Shown here in pieces: positions 46,490 through 57,993 of a DNA stretch of 64,000 nucleotides (within the stretch, counting starts at the first letter, position 1; each line of letters starts with the position of its first letter). Source of the DNA: Pseudeuparius sepicola. Taxonomy: Eukaryota > Arthropoda > Insecta > Coleoptera > Anthribidae. The notes under the pieces are model-generated. The model made no database searches and had not been told where the DNA came from. It saw only the letters and a list, made by a program, of their open reading frames with translations. The DNA lies in contig OY987303.1 of the NCBI GenBank assembly GCA_963920635.1, positions 16,904,175-16,968,174 on the forward strand. Reading direction: 5' to 3'. A program made the position numbers and the translations under genes.

Positions 46490-46730
46490 TGAATTGAAAT
46501 AAAGGATTTTATTAATAAAGAAGGATGTTTTTGTGGTATGTAAGGTAAAGGATAATCAATTGAAAAAATGCACTCCAGCCGGGATTGGAACCCAAGACAC
46601 TTAAGAGCAATGGCACTGCAAATAGTACAGATAAACACACGGAATTCCGCTAGCTTTGTACCGTATACTTTACATGGAATTAGCCCCAGGACGTCCACCA
46701 AAAATGCAAAACAAAATTTGAAACTTCAAA
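46490..46730 (-). repeat. tRNA-derived SINE, reverse strand
   Basis: On the minus strand, GGGTTCCAATCCCGGCTGGA (about 46575-46594) is a near-perfect tRNA B box. It is followed by GTGCATTTTTTCAATTGATT, then ATCCTTTACCTTACATACCA, then CAAAAACATCC and a TTTATTAATAAA tail. The A-box part is diverged. A CAGGGTGG tip (46481) lies beside its 3' end. Confidence 0.65.
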
Positions 46731-46804
46731 ATCTATCTCCTCTGTTATACGTAAACTGATTTCTGTCAAACCTGTCTCAAACTGTGGCGAAAATATAGGT
46801 CTAC

Positions 46805-46957
46805 GATTCGTATGGACAATTTTTTTGTTTTTAATTGTAGTTTTTTAATGGTAACAAAAATACTCCTTCAAATACTCCCGAGAAAATGAAACGGTAGCAT
46901 TTTTGTAAATTTTACAAGTACCAACAATGTTTTTTAAAAAAATTGTCCATACGAATT
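46805..46957. repeat. short inverted repeat
   Basis: ATTCGTATGGACAATTTTTT (46806) pairs with AAAAAATTGTCCATACGAAT (ending about 46957), leaving ~110 bp between arms. Confidence 0.65.
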
Positions 46958-47526
46958 GTTCCTCCATCTTTTAGTTACATTTTGGTAAAAAAATCGAATT
47001 TCTGGAACTGAAAATAAAAAAGGAGATCGACTTCTAGAAAAACACTGCAAAGCCGAAATCAATATGAATACACCGTGCCCCCACTCCTGCCTTCTCCTCA
47101 AGCGAGTTTCCGTAGAGGGGACACTAAATAGACAAAGATAGGTACAATATGTTCGCCCGTTAGCCGTCGCACTCTTGTTTCCGCTTATCGTATTTTACAA
47201 GCTTTTTTATTTAATTTCACCTGTTAGCAGCGTCCAGAGAATACTACTGTTATTGTGTGGGTCGAATCTTGCAAGCTGAATTAGAACCACTTGATGACAT
47301 CCGATTGAGCTGAAATTTTGCATACACCTTTAGTTCCGGTGACAATGCAATATGCAATACTCAATATTGTAATACTTTCTACTTTCTAATACTTAATATG
47401 GGTATCAAATGAAAGGGGTTGACGAGTACAAAATAACAAGATAAGTGACGTCATACTAAATCCAATATGGCGGACTAAATTTCTTTACCACTCTCCTGAT
47501 ATGGGAATCAAATATGTACTAAAAGC
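46958..47526. other. unassigned spacer
   Basis: Nothing recognised. Confidence 0.4.
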
Positions 47527-48017
47527 ACAAAATAAAATAAAAGATAAAACCCTTTTTAAAAACAAGCTTTTATTTAAGCCATGTACTAAAACGAATAAAA
47601 TGAAATAAATCATGTACTACATCGAATAAAATAAAATAAAATAAAATAAGTCTAGGTTTTTGTTACAATAATTCAGTGCCAAATTGCGCCAAGTCGTTTT
47701 TGTAATTTAAAAAGCTTGTCGCAAGAAATGTTCATAGAAAGTAGGTACCAATTAATTTTAATATACAGTGATTGGTTGATAAGCAAGTACCTACTTGCCA
47801 AAGTATGTATTTTCTTTAGAATTCGCGAGACTAGCTTTTTGATTTACAAAAATTTGTCGCAATTTGGCATTGAATTATCTTAACGAAAACCTAGATTTAT
47901 TTTATTTTATTCCTTTTAGTAGATACAAGACGTAGGTATTTTATTTTATTCGTTTTAGTACATGACTTAAATAAAAGTTTGTTTTTAAAAAGGTTTTTTA
48001 TCTTTTATTTTTTATTA
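47527..48017. repeat. foldback element, ~210 bp arms
   Basis: Left arm: AAAAGATAAAACCCTTTTTA, CTTTTATTTAAGCCATGTAC, CGAATAAAATAAAATAAAAT, TCTAGGTTTTTGTTACAATA. The whole arm returns inverted to 48017, with about 70 bp between arms. Arms are ~90% alike by eye. AATAAA-type words repeat inside each arm. Confidence 0.85.
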
Positions 48018-48166
48018 TCTACAATAGTTATCTAGCCTAATCTTGATTGAAGGCTTCTATAGGCTGAATTTGATGTTTCTGAAATTCTTCCCAATGGAAT
48101 TCACAAGTATATAAAACCATAAATGCAATATTTTAAATTTTGGTTGTGTTAGTTCGTCTTTATGTG

Positions 48167-49470
48167 CAGGGAGATCATTCTTATACGCCCAGCCTCTCTT
48201 AGTGGAAAACGGTCGAAGATATGGAGATATTATATTATATGGGAGATGATATAGGGTGTATAAAGGAATAAATTGGCCTCAATTAGCGACTCTCTGCTAA
48301 TACGACGCTAGGCGTCGCGTTGCGGCGCCAAGAAATATTTTTTCCCACCAACATACTATTTTTGTTACATCATTCAAAATCCCTTAGGGTAGTTTATTCA
48401 TTTACACACTGCCCTAAAAAAGGGTAAAAACTAACAACCCCTATTATTATTTTTCCTCGAACTTTTTTGTGGGTCATTTTTACATATAACAAAAATATAA
48501 TTTGTGTAGCCCTTTCATTATGGACATATCATTTTGGGCATCTACTGTAACATTATATTTTTGTTTTTTTAATGTTCAATAATAGTACATTATACACTTA
48601 GGTTGAGAAGTGAGCCATTAAATAATGGCCTTCTCAACCGAAGTGTCTATAGTTTTTTTTTACTACTAACATTGAAATATTGCCACATTTTACATATTTG
48701 ATTAGATTTTGATATTTTAGTCATTTCTCGCTTTTTTCAAATACTTCGAAAGCCTAGGAGTTCAGTTGTCAAGCTGATAAAATGAAAATAATTTTTAAAT
48801 GTCATAGAGAAAATTGTTCATTATTTACCTAGGTATTTTTTTATTATCATTATTTACCTAGGGAGAGAAATATTACTTCTCATTGATTTCTCAGGTTAGT
48901 AGTAAAAAAAATAATTAAATTGTTGACGCCCGTCTACTATGAATTTTTACTTGATTTTCTGTAGCCAGGGGAATGGCATTTATCATGAAATAATTTTTTT
49001 GTAGGAAAAATATTGTGTTTTCGAGAAAAAATGTACAGGGAAAAAAGTTTCTTAAATAAAAGGGCTACGCAAATCATATTTTTGTTATACGTAAAAATGA
49101 CCCACAAAAAAATTCGAGCAAAAAAATTAATAGGGGTTGTTAGTTTTTACCCTTTTTAGGGCAGTGTGTAAATCAATAAACTACCCTAAGGCGTCTTCCC
49201 GTAAGTAGATAACACATACCAAATTTCAAATTTTTAAGTAGCGCCGGTATTGAGATAAAAATAAAAAATATTTGGGTCACCCTGTAGACCCGAATAACTT
49301 GGCAAGGAAAGCCCAAATCGAAAAATTTTATATGAAAGACCCCTTAAAACCACCTGCCGAACACCCCTATAAAGTATTTACTATACATTCTGACTCACCC
49401 TGTATAATATCTCCATATCTTTGACCGTGTTCCACCAAGAGAGGCTGGGCCTCTAAAAATGATCACCCTG
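48167..49470. repeat. composite palindromic element, CAGGG tips
   Basis: CAGGGAGATCATTCTTATAC at 48167 and GCCCAGCCTCTCTTAGTGGA are inverted at 49400-49470 (CAGGGTGATCATTTTTAGAG on the minus strand). A second inverted pair lies inside: 48381-48525 (CTTAGGGTAGTTTATTCATT, CACTGCCCTAAAAAAGGGTA) with 49060-49195. A third small hairpin (GGTTGAGAAG...CTTCTCAACC, 48601-48640) is in the centre. Extra CACCCTG tips at 49284 and 49402 show that more than one insertion is layered here. Confidence 0.8.
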
Positions 49471-49530
49471 TACTTTTTTTTGTAGGAAAAATCAAACTTT
49501 TAAAATTTTTATAAATGGTATTTTCAAGTA

Positions 49531-50089
49531 CAGGGTGGTTCATTATAAATTGACTTTTGAGGTTAGAAAAAAAAGTTTTTTACAAAAGTTTTAGATACTA
49601 ATACAAAGTTTTTGTGACGCTATTGGACCGTGTACAGTGTGTTCTAGAAAGCCGTGGCAGACATAACTTATGTTTTTTTAAATGGAACACCCTATATACT
49701 TTTGCATTTTTGAAATCTGCTCATCAAGGAAATTAAAATGATATTAAACTTTGTGGCATTATCTTTTTCCGTTTTTGAAAAATTCCGTTTTAAAATTTTA
49801 TACTAAATTTATTTAACTCGAATTTGTGGATCTCGCGATAAAGATAGATGATAGATGTAATAACAACAAAATATTTGTTTTAAACAAGAGAGTAATACAG
49901 TGAAACTCCAAAATGTTTAGGAGCCTTTTCAAATTTTACTGATTATATTCTCGAAATACACACAAGTACACGGTCCAATAGCGTCACAAAAAACTTTGTA
50001 TTTATCTAAAACTTTTTCCAAAAACTTTTTTTTCTAACCTCAAAAACTAACAAGTTAAGGGGCGTGTCAATTTATAATGAACCACCCTG
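49531..50089. repeat. palindromic MITE, CAGGGTGGTTCATT tips
   Basis: TA (49529-49530) + CAGGGTGGTTCATTATAAAT; the inverse ends at 50089 with TA at 50090-50091. Arms extend about 120 bp (GAGGTTAGAAAAAAAAGTTT, TTTGTGACGCTATTGGACCG). Inside, 49640-49690 carries another TIR-like motif (AATGGAACACCCTATA). Confidence 0.9.
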
Positions 50090-50091
50090 TA

Positions 50092-51059
50092 CAAGGGCAA
50101 CTAAGAGTAGCCAATAAAAGTGGGGTGCCTTTTTGGCATTTGGACTGGGAAAAATTTTAAAATGAAAATTTTATACCTAAATATAGACGTCGCGATTTTT
50201 TGGAAAAACACATGGAGCCAAAATTGACGAAGTTATATTTAAAACGTTTGCTCCCGGAATTGGTAGATCCGACCACAACACATCTAAAGAGGCACAAAGT
50301 AGTAAAAGAAAAAAGTAATAGAAATCCAAAATACCACATAGATATAGCATAACCTACCTACCTACTGTGGAAATAATAATTTATTGACACACTGTTCTAC
50401 TTTGGCTGTTTGATTGATAGGAATAATAATTTCATGTCAGAAAAAATTGTAAAAAGTTAAGTATAAAAAAAATTTCTTTCCTATTCAGTGCACTTATCAG
50501 AAAAACAATTATTATTGCATAGAAAATATCGAAATATACAGACAAAACTTATGTTTTTTTTATTAATTTCTATAACCCAATTTTCCGCAAGGCACTGAAG
50601 AAAAAAATAGGGTTAGTAAATAACAAAAAAGACCCGAAAAGATACTTTCGGAATTCGTACAAATAGGGGTAGGTATGTGTTTAATATTTACATATGTGTT
50701 TAATATTTATATTTTTTCAACAATAGCCCAGCAAATACACAAACCGAGTCAACAACAAAACGCCATGAAGTAGTCAGGTTGCAGCCCTACAACTTTTGTA
50801 TTTGATATTTTTTTTCTAAGTTGATAAATAAAAAAGTTATGAAGTGGCCGATTCAGCTCTCGGCTGCCTGGCGGTTCGACTCATTTTTATGTGGTCCGAC
50901 TCCGGACTCGCTCGGGTCCAAAAAAACGTCGTCCGTCGCCCGACACCGTTCCTCGCGCTAAACGCGCTGCCGGTGAGAGGGGAAGGGACGAGAGTGCGTG
51001 GTGAGGGGTGACGAGAGGAGAATATTCCTGAGATTGGAGCCGGTCGTCGCGACCGTTAA
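50092..51059. other. unassigned; GC-rich end 50860-51059
   Basis: Mostly AT-rich. The last 200 bp are GC-rich and low-copy and adjoin a tRNA-like SINE head. No gene recognised. Confidence 0.35.
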
Positions 51060-51116
51060 TTTTAGATCTTGTCTGCGCGGTCATGACTCTTAACCAACTA
51101 AACTACCGGAGCATAC
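51040..51116 (-). repeat. tRNA-like SINE head, reverse strand
   Basis: On the minus strand CCGGTAGTTTAGTTGGTTAA (from about 51112) is a good tRNA A box; GACCGGCTCCAATCTC about 50 nt later is a weak B box. The acceptor stem does not close, so this is SINE-derived rather than a tRNA gene. Confidence 0.45.
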
Positions 51117-51330
51117 GGGTTCCATCGCCTAGGTGCTATTTATTCCAATTGATTATTAGTAAATAGTGGTGAGATGTACCTATAGGAGTCTTCGGCATCT
51201 TCTACAACTATTAGAGAAGGGGTTAGAGAGAGGAGGGTAATATTTCACTATTGTTGGTTACATGAACTCCCTATTATTTATTAGGTATAATGGTGCAAAA
51301 ACATCCAACTGTCTTTATTAATAAATAAAG
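51117..51330 (+). repeat. interspersed repeat R2, copy 2
   Basis: Shares about 130 bp with 36801-36935 (TTGATTATTAGTAAATAGTG, TCTTCTACAACTATTAGAGA, ACTATTGTTGGTTACATGAA). It ends with AAAAACATCC...CTTTATTAATAAA, the tail also found on the SINE at 46490, so R2 may be the body of the same SINE family. Confidence 0.6.
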
Positions 51331-51739
51331 GAAGAGGACTTTTGTCCTATTTGGGCAAAAATCTCAACGGTTGGGTTTTTCGAATTCCAACAAGTTCGTG
51401 GTGTTTTCCTAGATTAAGAAAACACGAAAATGTTTAAAGAAATTAGTAGGTACCATTATTTATTATTGTAGACAAAGTTTTTTGAAAAGCCTCAATACAA
51501 AAGTTTAAATCTAAATTTTAAATTTTATGTTTTTATTTTCTATTTATTAGTTGAATTTCTGTGTGAAGGTTGGAGGAGAATAGTAGAATATATTTTTTCC
51601 ACGATCCTATACACATTGTTTTTATTGTTTATTTTTTTACAAGACTCATTTTCACATTCAAATTTTGTATTAAGGTTTTATGCGGATTATAAACAAATTT
51701 CTTTTATTAGTTTATTAACACCCTTTTATAATGGTAACC
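51331..51739. other. AT-rich spacer
   Basis: Nothing recognised. Confidence 0.4.
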
Positions 51740-52005
51740 TTATTTTCCCGACAAGCAGAATTTTTTTATAAAAAATTGACTATTCGTAAGTAATATCATA
51801 AGAGCATCTAATTTTTCGGAAAAAAATCGAAAAAACACGTTGCTAAGTAATATTTTAACAAGAAGGATGAGTTTTGGTGGCAACAAAGATCCAAGTCGAA
51901 GACGAGGATTTTTGCACCTGCACGAATGCATTTTGTTAAAAAAATATTACTTAGCATTGTGTTTTTTGGATTTTTTTTTTCACAGGAAAAATTAGATGCC
52001 CGAAT
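51740..52005. repeat. inverted-repeat element
   Basis: GCATCTAATTTTTCGGAAAA and CACGTTGCTAAGTAATATTT (51805-51855) pair with AAATATTACTTAGCATTGTG and TTCACAGGAAAAATTAGATG (51940-52000). Overlapping minus-strand frames inside are incidental. Confidence 0.75.
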
Positions 52006-52019
52006 GGTATTTGACAAGA

Positions 52020-53256
52020 CTATTTCATGAGTAACAGATTATTCTGCATACACATAGCTTACAAAACGTACTACCTATTATACAAGAGCTGTCAAGTTTT
52101 GCCGCAGGTAAATTCGAAAAAACTGCTGACAGGTGCAGTCATACAGTTTTTCCATCTAGAAACCATTTGTAATTCAAAATTGCGCATTTGTGATTGGTGG
52201 AAATTACGACGAGGGAAATAGTCGTCGAAAAATCAATAGTAAAAATGTTTCGCCTCTTGTCAATTCTATCCATTGACACTGTACACTCTTGTCAACGCTG
52301 TACTTTAAATGATAAAGAAAATTGCAAAAGCGTGACAACAAATCTGTGCAGCCAGCTGTCTACTATGCTTTTGATACACAAATGTATAATTCTGCCTTGA
52401 ACACGGCTGGTTGCGATATTCTCCAAAATCCTATCAATAAATTTAATGATAATCAGCCATTTTGTTTTATTGTGAAATTCATTTCTTTGCTGTAAATTTT
52501 TTGTTTGTCGCCCAATTTCTTATTTCTTACAGGTATTGGATTCCCTGGAAAAAATTGCATCAGATCAGCTTTTGGACCATTGATTTACCTCGAAAATTAC
52601 CTAGAAAATGGACTTAATAATAATTAATTTCGTGATATATACCTTATCGTTAACTTACAGCCGATTTGCTTCGTTTGCAAGTCAATATTGTAATCCGGTC
52701 TTTAAAAAATGATCTGTTAGTAAGCGCGACCGGTATAAGATTATAGGATTAGTGGCTCTCCAGGGGAGCCTGCCGTATAATTAACGCTTATTTGACCTTA
52801 GAGAATACGCATATATCACGGCAAAGCCTCGACGGCTTGCATTAATGCCGTTGCAACGGCGCCAGTACCTCATAAATAATAACCAATTTAGAGCGGTGCA
52901 AACAGAAATCGTCCATCCCGACCTCACCTAACCGAAGGGACTGCTTAATTAGCGACATTTCGAAGCATAAACATGGCGGTGTTCTTTGAAGGAACCTCGT
53001 GCAAATTGCGGATAGGTTACACAACAAAACAATTATGGGTCCAGACCTCGGAACTATACCGATTGTTGAGAAAAATATTTGTCTGGTCATTATTATTGTA
53101 TTGTTTAAAATGAAGCAAGGAAATATAAGTCAGGGCAGATATGACAACTTACAAGACCTCGTTGAGGGAAAAAAAAACGTTTGTTAGTATTTAGTTACTG
53201 TCAAATTATAGACCATTTTATTATTGGTCCAGTTGTATTTTGTCTGGTGTTGTGTA
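52020..53256. other. low-copy DNA with GC-balanced island 52620-53060
   Basis: No gene recognised. The island holds words such as GTATAATTAACGC, GCTTGCATTAATGCC and CTGCTTAATTAGCG, typical of homeodomain-type binding sites, and has no repeat partner. Candidate enhancer, by composition and motif only. Confidence 0.3.
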
Positions 53257-54822
53257 TAGGTGTAACGGCTCTTGTAAAATAAACTGGACTGCTTCTCGAA
53301 TACAATCATTTGTCCCACCTATATACATAATATAATATGTCCAACCGAAAGGTCGGCCATATTGGGCCCACACGTCATTGGCTGTCAAATGCGCGAGGGC
53401 CGTGATTGGCCGTGGTCAACTGCCATTTTGTGTTGCCACCACAAATTTCGCTTCTCCCCTAGAATGCACACTGAATCCCCTAGAATATAGGCCCAATATG
53501 GCGGCTATCCAGGCGGACGCCAGCGCCCTCTGCCGGATGGCTAAAAATTGGTGGAGGGACTAGGGCTAGGGTTTCATCAAGTCGAGAAATCCTGACTTGA
53601 ACGTAATTTCTTGACTTGACTTGAAATTCAAGATCAAGAAATTAAATATGTCTTGACTCGACGGTTTCTTGAAAGCAAAAGTCTTGACTTCAATTCAAGA
53701 TTTCTTGAAATTTCTTGAAATTGCTTGAAAAGAAGCGGCGCGCGAAGTTTAATGTGTTTAAATTCATAGCTCTCAAATCCCGACGTATCCAATTTGCGGA
53801 TACGTCCAAGCAGTAGGTATTATTATTTTTTTGTTGTTATATTTCGTAATTTAATTTTTATTGTGTTAGAAAAGGAATATTGTTGTATTTTTAAGTTCAT
53901 TATTATTTTTTTGTTTTTGGTTATAACATGAATATGTTTTGTGTGCTGTATTTGTAAGTTCATTTTTATGTTTTTGTTTTGTGTTACAAAAAGAATATTC
54001 TTTGGTTATCATAATCATAGATTTTTATTTATGATTAACACATTTTGTATGCTTTATAGACGTGTTTTTTATTCATATTAAGATCTAAAGTATGCACCTA
54101 AGCATTGATTAAATTCCCTTATTCAATGACCTAAGTAAATTATCATAGGAATTTACCTATAGCAATTATTATTTTATAGTCACTAATAAATAGAGGCCGG
54201 ATTTTAAGCATTATGCTTATTTCTGAATTTTATAAGCAGCCATGATATATTTAATTTCTACACGAATTATGCAAAACTATAAGTATATTGCGACAGCTTT
54301 TTTGTTCTTTTTTCCATTTTTTGCGGTTTTTTTCTCCAGTCTCTAGTAAAAACACGATTTTAAGCATCACGAATTACCCAAAACTAAGTATATTGCGATG
54401 GCTGTTTTTTTATTTTTTTTTTTAGGTTTTATGCTTTTTCCCTTTGTGATTATTTGAACTTTTTCACGTGTGCTTACATAATTTTTAAACATTTATTTTT
54501 GCTTAATTTGCTTATTTGATGCTTTTTTGCAAATTTTGTGTTTTTTAAGCACTTTTTTTTCAATTTTTTTGCGCTTTTTTTTATCCGGTCCCTCATAATA
54601 AAAGTTAATTTCAAGAAATTCAAGAATTTCTTGGTTTCTTGACAAGAAATCTTGATCTTTAAATAGAAAATCTTGACTTGCCTTGGAAACAGTTTCAGAT
54701 TTCTGGACTTGAAAATCTCTTGAATTCAAGTCAAGATCAAGAAATTTCTTGAAAATTGTGAAACCCTAACTATTAGGGCCCAACGGCGGTCCAGTTTATT
54801 TTATGAGGGCCGAGATAGGTGT
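53257..54822. mobile_element. outer TIR element split by a hAT-like insertion
   Basis: GGTGTAACGGCTCTTGTAAA plus ATAAACTGGAC (53259-53289) pairs with GTCCAGTTTAT plus TTTATGAGGGCCGAGATAGG (54789-54820). An inner pair GGCCATATTGGGCCC / GGCCCAATATGGCGG lies at 53352-53505. The host element is about 350 bp once the insertion at 53566-54770 is removed. Confidence 0.65.
53566..54770. mobile_element. hAT-like element with CAAGAAATTTCTTG arrays
   Basis: CTAGGGTTTCATCAAGTC at 53566 faces the inverted TCTTGAAAATTGTGAAACCC ending near 54770. Flanks GACTAGGG and TATTAGGG agree at six of eight bases, a possible decayed 8 bp duplication. Both subterminal regions (53576-53740, 54605-54755) are packed with CAAGAAAT / ATTTCTTG / TCTTGACTTG words. 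The centre is AT-rich with GCTTTTTT words and no transposase. Confidence 0.75.
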
Positions 54823-57555
54823 ATATATATTATATAGCCTGTCTTCGGAGGCTTGCGTGCCTTCGCATGCAAAATATCGAAGAGATATGACAGCTCGTTT
54901 TGTTTTTGAAGACCCATAAAACACAAATGGTGTGAACTGGTGGTTGCATCGACAGCTGTTTTACTTCCATATATATTATTAATGCCAAGAGTAGATCGTG
55001 AACCGCCAGTATTGTCTTGGTTTATGTATAGGGCCCTAAAATAGTCTTGATGGCTGATAATATAGCATTCATAGTAATAGGACGCTGAAAGCTGCATACA
55101 AGAGTCAGCTACTGGGTGGATTTCAACATGGTTTATTAATCGATTCCTTACAACAAAAGCGGATGCACGGGTCGCGTCAAAAGTGCGGGCGCGTAAAATC
55201 TGACAGAAAAAATGGACACTAATTAAAATCTCTCGAGTGTAGGGACTATTGCGAATATTTTAATTTCATAAAATTAATTACATGGTGCCGTGCGGTAATT
55301 GCTTTCGCATTCGTGACTGACGGTGTAGTTAAAATTAAAGACACGCGCATTTGCAACTTCGCGCGTTCATTAGCCTAGAGTTTGACAATCGATTATTGTT
55401 AAGAAAAAGTTCTTAAAATATCGTACTTTTTCGCAATTGTATTCAAGAAAAAGGAGGTGATGAGTTAAACTTCGAAAACTGACAGCTTTAATAACTGTGT
55501 GGGGTGAGATATGATACTCTAGTCGCCTTGATTAGTCTGCTCCTGTCTGTCTTTTAACAATATTTTCGCCTCTACAGCTCCACAGAAAAAAATAAACCGT
55601 CAAATTCCCCAGCATCCGAGATCTATTTAATGTTTGACAATGTAGGTTGTTAAGTAAAGATCTGATCAGATTTCCCACTGTTGAGCAAATACTTTAAGAG
55701 TTTACTAAATTTGTCCAAATCAGAAAAAACTTACCTACATGATATACGAGTCGGTGGTCGCAATGCCAGGCTAGTTGAAAATATTATTGCCGTGGTTGTA
55801 AATATCGGCGAAAACACGGATTTACTCATTTCATGTTTCTCAACCATATAGAAATACCCTAAACCAGCCTATTTAATAATAATTACAACATTTATTTGTA
55901 AGTAGCATAACAAAAAAAGGTCTAAAATGCAGTAAAATAACCGATAAACATCTCATCTGTATCTGTGAGATGATCAGATGGATCTGGACAATCCCTGTTT
56001 TAAGCAAGATGGCGGCGCTATACCAGTCACACAAGCACTCAAACAAAAGTGACAAAAATGAGTGAAAAACAAACATCAATTATTATATTCTAGGTTCAGC
56101 GATCTAAAACCTCGTGAGCTTTTGCTTTGGGGTTGCGTGAAAGAAAATATGTCCCAATGATCCAGAAAGAATTCGAGCGTTTAAAAATATTCAAGCTGTT
56201 ATTCGCAAAGTATAAAACCACAAATATGTGTGGAAATGTATTGCAAGATGGCCTATAAACTAGATTTTTCTAGCTATATACTATAAAGAATCAGCTTAGA
56301 CCTTTGCCCAAAAAAGCAAAATTTAGGCCAGCTTTTATGGGCTCATGTCTCCCTTAATACCGACCTGTGTCCCAAAAGGAAAACACGGGTAACTTATGGA
56401 CAACCCTGTATATTCGAACTTCCTAATTACAATTATCATTATAAAACCATTTGATGATTATTTACATTTTCTTCGTCGGCAAATTAACCTAGAACTTAAA
56501 GTACCTTCGTGGTGTTTTTTTCATGGGCCACAAACTCTTGGCTCTCCGAATGTCCTGTTGTGAATATATGGTGAATAGGCCGAGCACTCCCTCAATGCGA
56601 GATCTTATCGATGGGAGTATACCCGACACAGCATGGGGCTTACGCCGGCACTTCATAATTGAAAAAATCCCCTGCCATGTGTATACCACCTCCATTTTTA
56701 TTGAGTTATACAGCCGAGTTATCGTCCCTACACGACACGGCGCACAGCCTTCCACAGGCAATGACGAAAACGCACCGTAATACAATTCCTATTCTTGTAC
56801 ACTATCCTGGTAATTACCCATTTTATTAGATGCATGTGTGGACGGTTAAAATAGAAAATACAATATTTATGAGCCCCCCGTTTCCTAACAAGCGGAAAAC
56901 TGTCGTTTTGCATCCTGGGTGCAAGCGCAACACAAACTTTGATCATTTGGAAAGTTGCATGAGCTTGAAAGTTCCACACCGCTTAATCTTTTAATTAACA
57001 TAATGTTTAGTTTAACAAATTGCACTGGCCTAATCTCCCAATTTATATATAGGGGTGGACTGCCCCCTCTATTTAAAGCTATCCGCATGGGGTCGCAGTT
57101 GAAAACGATCTCACATTCGATAAGCAGAAGGGTTTTATTGCTTTTTTAAAGTTCCAATCCCTCCCGGTATAAAGTGTATCGAATTCGGGGCGCTGAGGAA
57201 CAATTTTTATAAAATGCCACACCTGGAAGCGCTTTACAGACCACACAGGAATTAAATATGTCAAATTTACACATTAAAATTTATTAGGAGGAAGTGGGGA
57301 TTCGTGTTCGTTGCGGTACAATTCTAGGCGTATAGTGTTTTATAAGATATATGCTTCGGTGTCATCGTATATCAACAGTACAAAATGCGAGGCGAATATT
57401 AAATGTATAAATTACGTCAAACGAATACACCGGCTTGAGTGTATTGCAGGGAATTTGGGGGTCATGGAGACGGTGTATCTCGGGCTTTCAAAATATAGAC
57501 AATTTTTCGTAAGAAATAAATTGTCGAATACATCAACCTATTCTATTATTTTTTT
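54823..57555. other. low-copy DNA; GC-balanced islands 55140-55400 and 56520-57180
   Basis: No recognisable gene. 55140-55400 has several TAATTA/ATTA words in CpG-bearing unique DNA. A reverse CAGGGT tip occurs at 56408. Open frames at 56489-57264 on both strands are unrecognised. Confidence 0.3.
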
Positions 57556-57697
57556 TTTAATTCGATTTTTCCCCACCAAACTGATTAAAAGACAACTTTT
57601 TCAACTTGCCTGGAGAATTCATAAATTCTTAACAGTAAAGAACGAAGCTTTGAACGTTTAACTCCAAAAATATCTAACTTCAACAAATTTGTTTTGG
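57556..57697 (-). mobile_element. Penelope-like element 3' tail fragment
   Basis: The reverse complement matches the 3' tail of copy A (about 650-790): AACAAATTTGTT, GTTAAGAATTTATGAATT, AAAAAGTTGTCTTTTAATCA. Only the untranslated tail is present. Confidence 0.75.
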
Positions 57698-57993
57698 TTG
57701 TTAATGGTACGACATTTAATATCTGTTTAGTAACGTGCGGATACAAATCTATTAAATACAAATTGATAGTAGGTATAGTACGTACGCATTTATACCGTTG
57801 ATCTTTTGCCTACCATAAAACGGTAATTATCCCTTTGACTATAAAATGCCTCAGGGTCGGAGTAGGTATATACCTGCAACCGTAATTCATAATATAAATA
57901 CCATTTTAAGCAAGTATTTTTTATACTTATAAATACAGCTAATTGTATCAGCGTTGTATTAGTCTTGTCTTAGTGTTATAGTGTGGCGTTCTG

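Noticed and set aside
51040..51116. tRNA gene on the minus strand
   Set aside because: The A box is good but the B box is weak and the acceptor stem does not pair; the adjoining R2 repeat supports a SINE.
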